A stretch of 64,000 nucleotides of DNA from positions 20,485,194 through 20,549,193 of the forward strand of contig OY829646.1 of NCBI GenBank assembly GCA_963691815.1. The letters run 5' to 3'. How positions within the stretch are numbered: position 1 is the first letter of the stretch; each line of letters opens with the position of its first letter. Under the pieces are notes generated by a model that searched no databases, was not told where the DNA came from, and was given only the letters and a program-made list of their open reading frames with translations. Below are positions 60,346-64,000 of the stretch, piece after piece. The DNA is from Echiichthys vipera. Taxonomy: Eukaryota; Chordata; Actinopteri; Perciformes; Trachinidae. Both the position numbers and the translations under genes were made by a program.

Positions 60346-61947
60346 GAAAAATTCCAATCATTGTCAGACATACAAATAGTACATAATACAATTTCAGAGA
60401 GCAAATTAAATCACATTAAGTATATATACACACAAGACATACATACAACACAAACTGAACAATTGTAATATGATACACAGTAAATCACACCACCGAAGGG
60501 GTAAATTCATTATACTATAAGAATAAATAAAGGATACAGTAAAATAACTAATAAGAATTTGAGAAAGTTAATCATATACAGCCTGTGTTGTTTTCACTTG
60601 GTGATTCTGTGTTTGTGTGTTTGTTGTCATGGCAAAATGTGGTCATGGAGACACTGTAGGAGGAACTACTACAGAGGCGTTCTTGAGTATTTCGCCAGAC
60701 ATCTGCCTCACTGTCTGTTTGCAGCCAGCCATTTTGTCACAGAGATAGTGAAGCAACCATTGAAAATACATTCACATTTCAAAACTTTACCAGTGTTTAG
60801 TGTAATTGAGATCACCATGAAGGGAGTAGGGAAGTGGACTATGACCCCCTCAGCCCTGTGGGCTGTAGTTTATCTATTTCTTACTGGCAGTCTGCATCTG
60901 CCTGCTTTCATCTGCTCTATAAACTGTCCCTATCAGTGGTGCTGCATTGTGGATATCATGTTGAATATTAGGTTCATTACTAGCCACTGTACTTGTCTTT
61001 TGCTTTCTGTGGTCTGTTGGTGCTTGACACTTTTGTGAAATGTATTCAGTAATATTCTGCTTTCCCTTAAGCCTCTCTATAAACCTTTTTTACTCCCACA
61101 GTTGTTTTATGCTTGTTTCCTCTTGGAATCCCAATGCCTAATCATTATCCATACATAATGTGTCTGATATTAATTTTCTTTATCCTCTTGATATCCAGAA
61201 TCATAAAATTTTGAATATAGTTGAGTTAACTTTATTGCCATTACATAAAGTTGTCAGGAACTTGACTTGGTGAGCTTATTGTGCAGCGGGGGTTCATGTT
61301 GAATGAATATGTTTGTTTTTCACTTAATTTTAATGTACAATGTTGTGGTTTAAAGTCATTTTAATTGTGGTTCTACTGATCAAAACCATGTGAACCATTA
61401 TGAATATGTGAGATAAGATTCATAAAAATCCTGCATTTAGTGAGTCATGATCCAGCTTAAGAGCACATTTCACTTTTCCCTCAAATGCCTCAGGTCCTTT
61501 CCTCATTTGAAGTAAGAAGTATGCAGTGCTTTTAGAAACAGTAAACACCCTGCAATACAGAGCATCGTACTGTCTCAACTTACATAAACATGCAGAGATG
61601 CAGTGATTGTTGTAAACCCACTAGTCCGTGCAGAGATCCCCCATAAAACCCACCAGTTTTACAGTTACAGGTTGTTTTCAGGAAGTTACCTACAACTGGA
61701 TTGCACTCCATAAATAGAACACATGGGAGCTAATTATTACCATGAAATGAGGCTTTTATCCATCAGCAAATAAAAAGTGTTGACATTTAGACTATTACTT
61801 TCTGATGCCACCGCCTCAGGCTAAGAAATAATGTGGGAATTCAAAGTCCATCTCTGATAATAGTCTGCTGTAGGCATAGAGGAAATAACACTGCAATATC
61901 AGAAGTATGAGATATTTATCATGTATTAATTAAGAAACAACTGTTAT

Positions 61948-61974
61948 GATTGATTGATTGATTGATTGATTGAT
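61948..61974 (+). repeat. (GATT)n microsatellite
   Basis: About six GATT/TGAT units. Confidence 0.9.
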
Positions 61975-62489
61975 GAATCTATCAGTACAATATCAAGTGT
62001 AGCCCCTTCAGCACATTCCAACCGTTTTTTTTCTCATATCACTGTCGCAAAGACAGCTCTACAATAATTCCTACACCCCTTGAGAGGAAAGAAAGTACTT
62101 AAACAAAACCAAAACTGTATCGTAAATAAAGCAATATGTAATTTTATCTTTATCATAAATCTGGTCGTATCACCAGCAGCTGATGTCATGGCATTGACTG
62201 CTTTCTGTGCTTCTTTGTAGCTAAATTGACTAAAGAGAAGTGAAAAAAAGTAAAGTATTCTTTCATTTTTATGTCTTGCTTTTATTGTCCAATACTATTT
62301 TAGTTGTCTCTTTGAGTGTGCTTTAGGAGACAGTTGGTGTTCACTGATGCTTTATTAAACTAATGTGATGACTCAGAATTGTTTTCTGTCAGTTGAAACA
62401 GTGTGAAAGTGAAAGGGACACCATTTGTAAGCAACTTTTCAGCATTTCAGGAAATGATGTTGCTGATTCAGACTGGATCACTGTGTTTA

Positions 62490-62770
62490 GTTATTATATG
62501 TTTTTACACGGGACAGTAAGACGGTAATTTGGCTGCCTTTTTTCGCGGCCTAGTCCACAAATTAAGATAGAATGACGTACATTGCCGGCCTGATTTAGCA
62601 CCCTAATGTGACGGCTCAGACCCTACACATATTGACGGCTTGATTTCCATGTAAATAGAGTTGATGCGGCCTGGCGGCAAAGGCGGGACTTGGGCGGAAG
62701 TGTCGATGACGTGAACTGTTCGACCCACAGCCGGGAGTTTTAAAAGCAGGAAACAGCTTATCACAGAAAC
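62490..62770 (+). promoter_or_regulatory. CpG-containing segment with promoter-like motifs (tentative)
   Basis: Richer in CpG than its surroundings. In order it holds a GC-box GGGCGG (62692-62697) running into GGAAGTG (ETS-like), a CRE-like TGACGTGA (62707-62714) and a TATA-like TTTTAAAAG (62738-62746). It could be the promoter of a mobile element or of a gene beginning near the window end. The motif cluster is seen; the function is inference. Confidence 0.3.
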
Positions 62771-63430
62771 AGCTATTTCTATATATAAACGAATCGAGTA
62801 TTCTACCGATTATTCCATTGAGTAATCGGATACAAATAAAATGGCCAAAAAAAATAATAATTAGAATTTTCCGAAAAAAATTATTATAATTCTGTTTTTT
62901 TTGCAAAAAATATATTATGTCTGGGATAGGCCTATTTGGCGTGGTATCCTAACAGGGGTGTGTGTGTGTTTCTTTGTGTTTGAGTGCATGCATGCGTGAG
63001 GGGGAGAGAGAGATGACATCAGGGTTTTTTTCTGCTTTATAAATTTGGAGGCGGCCACCTTGCTGAAATTGTCTGCCAACGCGCTGGAATCTTGATTTAA
63101 AATCAATATAGTTCCTCCTCTCGCCACGGGAGAGAGATTTTTCAAAAATGTATTAAAAATATTTTGCACAATTTATAAAATCTGTATGAATATTTATGGA
63201 AATGAGTTTGACACACGAAGGATGTTACGTGTATTTCAGATTTTAATTTAATTATTTTGAGGCCTAATCAACTCAGGTTCACGGAAGTTACGTTATCAAT
63301 GTCAGTCAGGCTTGTGGTCGCCTATTAAAGCGGTTTCCCGCTTGTTACATGCAGCAAACATCTATGGCAGCAGCGGACTGGCAAATTTACATAGTCTAAT
63401 GACAGAACAAGGAAGAAATATGGCACGGAA
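62771..63430. other. CpG-richer segment, nothing recognised
   Basis: Contains AATCGAGTATTCTACCGATT then GAGTAATCGG (62790-62830), a pattern reminiscent of fish hAT subterminal repeats, and a short GT patch near 62958. No supported gene. Confidence 0.5.
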
Positions 63431-63706
63431 ATGCATTTCGGAATTTTTTGGATAACCACCACCCGTAAAAAAAAGAACACTAGTACTGAAAATACAACAA
63501 CAGTAAGCAGCCCGGCAGGCCCAGCACCTGCAACCAATCCCAGCATGGTTGAATTAAACGGGCCTTTCCAGCCAACATCCAGTTTAAAATTTCCTGCATC
63601 GCGTTGTTGTAATGAAACTTTCTCAGGTTCTGGGGCACCAGCTCGGTACTTGGAACTCCAGCTCAAAATGCTTGGGCCAAGCTTGACTGAACAAAACGTG
63701 TAAGTA
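63431..63706 (+). CDS. unrecognised ORF ending at a strong splice donor
   Basis: An open frame of 90 codons whose end coincides with CGT|gtaagtat, a near-consensus donor at 63701. The peptide is Thr/Ser/Pro-rich (NTTTVSSPAGPAPATNPS) then LNGPFQPTSSLKFPAS. The order of a charged start, a low-complexity Ser/Pro stretch and a short hydrophobic block faintly recalls the N-terminus of ZMYM1-like or hAT-related fish proteins, but I cannot claim it. It could be a first coding exon driven from the CpG-containing segment upstream. A minus-strand frame covers the same bases (63325-63822) and is no better supported. Confidence 0.25.
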
Positions 63707-64000
63707 TCATAAACGTGAGTCACAGATATTATTTTCTGATATAATGCGTTTTGGATTATGTGAACCAGCGCAATGCTAAACTTCAGGGTTTTGACATCAG
63801 CCCTGGCACACTCACTGCTCACAAATAATAAGGGTGGAAATAATAATAATGTAAAGGGCTGTAGTGACTGTTGATGTTAATGTTAAAATGTGAGTGTCAC
63901 TGTCCGAGTGAATCACTGAGATGTTCCACAGGTCACTGAAGTTACATGTTGTTTTTGAGATGCTGTAAGCGCTGTAGTTGGGAGAAGAAGGGGGGTGGCT

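Larger units (their letters stand above)
58971..62489. other. intergenic, AT-rich, short repeats only
   Basis: Holds a short common repeat at 60284-60345 and a GATT tetranucleotide run at 61948-61974. The longest open frame (60559-61038, +, 159 codons) is Cys/Leu/Ile-rich with no recognised domain; it may be chance. Confidence 0.6.

Noticed and set aside
63325..63822. 165-codon minus-strand frame
   Set aside because: It overlaps the + strand frame that ends at a splice donor, has no recognised domain and only a chance hydrophobic stretch; left unannotated.

Overview
The window is vertebrate and almost certainly from a teleost fish. It is AT-rich, with large introns, long (GT)n/(CA)n microsatellites and several fish-type interspersed repeats (a tRNA-like SINE, hAT-like elements, a Harbinger relic, a LINE fragment). 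One recognisable gene lies on the + strand from 1197 to 48781: the 3' part of the CUB and Sushi multiple domains gene csmd1. I assembled 26 exons by hand. Every junction keeps the reading frame and uses AG/GT splice sites. Together they encode about 1,254 residues and a stop, roughly the C-terminal third of the protein.

Layout: exons at 1197-2989 encode the last CUB domain. Exons from 7396 to 37200 encode the 15 tandem sushi domains typical of the family (13 on single exons, the 13th and 14th each split over two). Exons from 37686 to 43101 encode the linker and juxtamembrane ectodomain. The exon at 43392-43518 carries the transmembrane helix. The last coding exon (48622-48781) carries a cytoplasmic tail with an NPxY motif and a C-terminal PDZ-type ligand. 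A 63-nt frame-neutral candidate cassette exon sits between the last two (45829-45891) and would insert 21 residues just inside the membrane. The 5' two thirds of the gene lies upstream of the window.

From 48782 to about 49.7 kb is a probable 3' UTR with a poly(A) signal at 49656. From there to 64000 I see no convincing host gene, only repeats (a LINE reverse-transcriptase relic at 51.5-52.1 kb, a diverged SINE at 57.1 kb, short common fish repeats) and a more CpG-containing stretch near 62.5-63.7 kb with promoter-like motifs and an ORF ending at a strong splice donor.

The introns hold mobile-element relics that can be read directly. They include a SINE with a 13-bp target duplication at 6.1-6.4 kb, a 532-bp inverted-repeat element with a 9-bp target duplication at 32.2-32.7 kb, a decayed PIF/Harbinger transposon at 34.4-35.6 kb, a hAT-like element at 42.4-42.9 kb and a myb/trihelix-like ORF at 41.5-42.0 kb. 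I found no novel multi-gene system. The most interesting points are in splicing: the tail cassette exon, the last-CUB exon lying between complementary GT and CA repeats, and the split 14th-sushi exons framed by very long GT repeats, one of which serves as the acceptor tract. All family assignments rest on recognition by eye and recalled family sequences; no database search was run.
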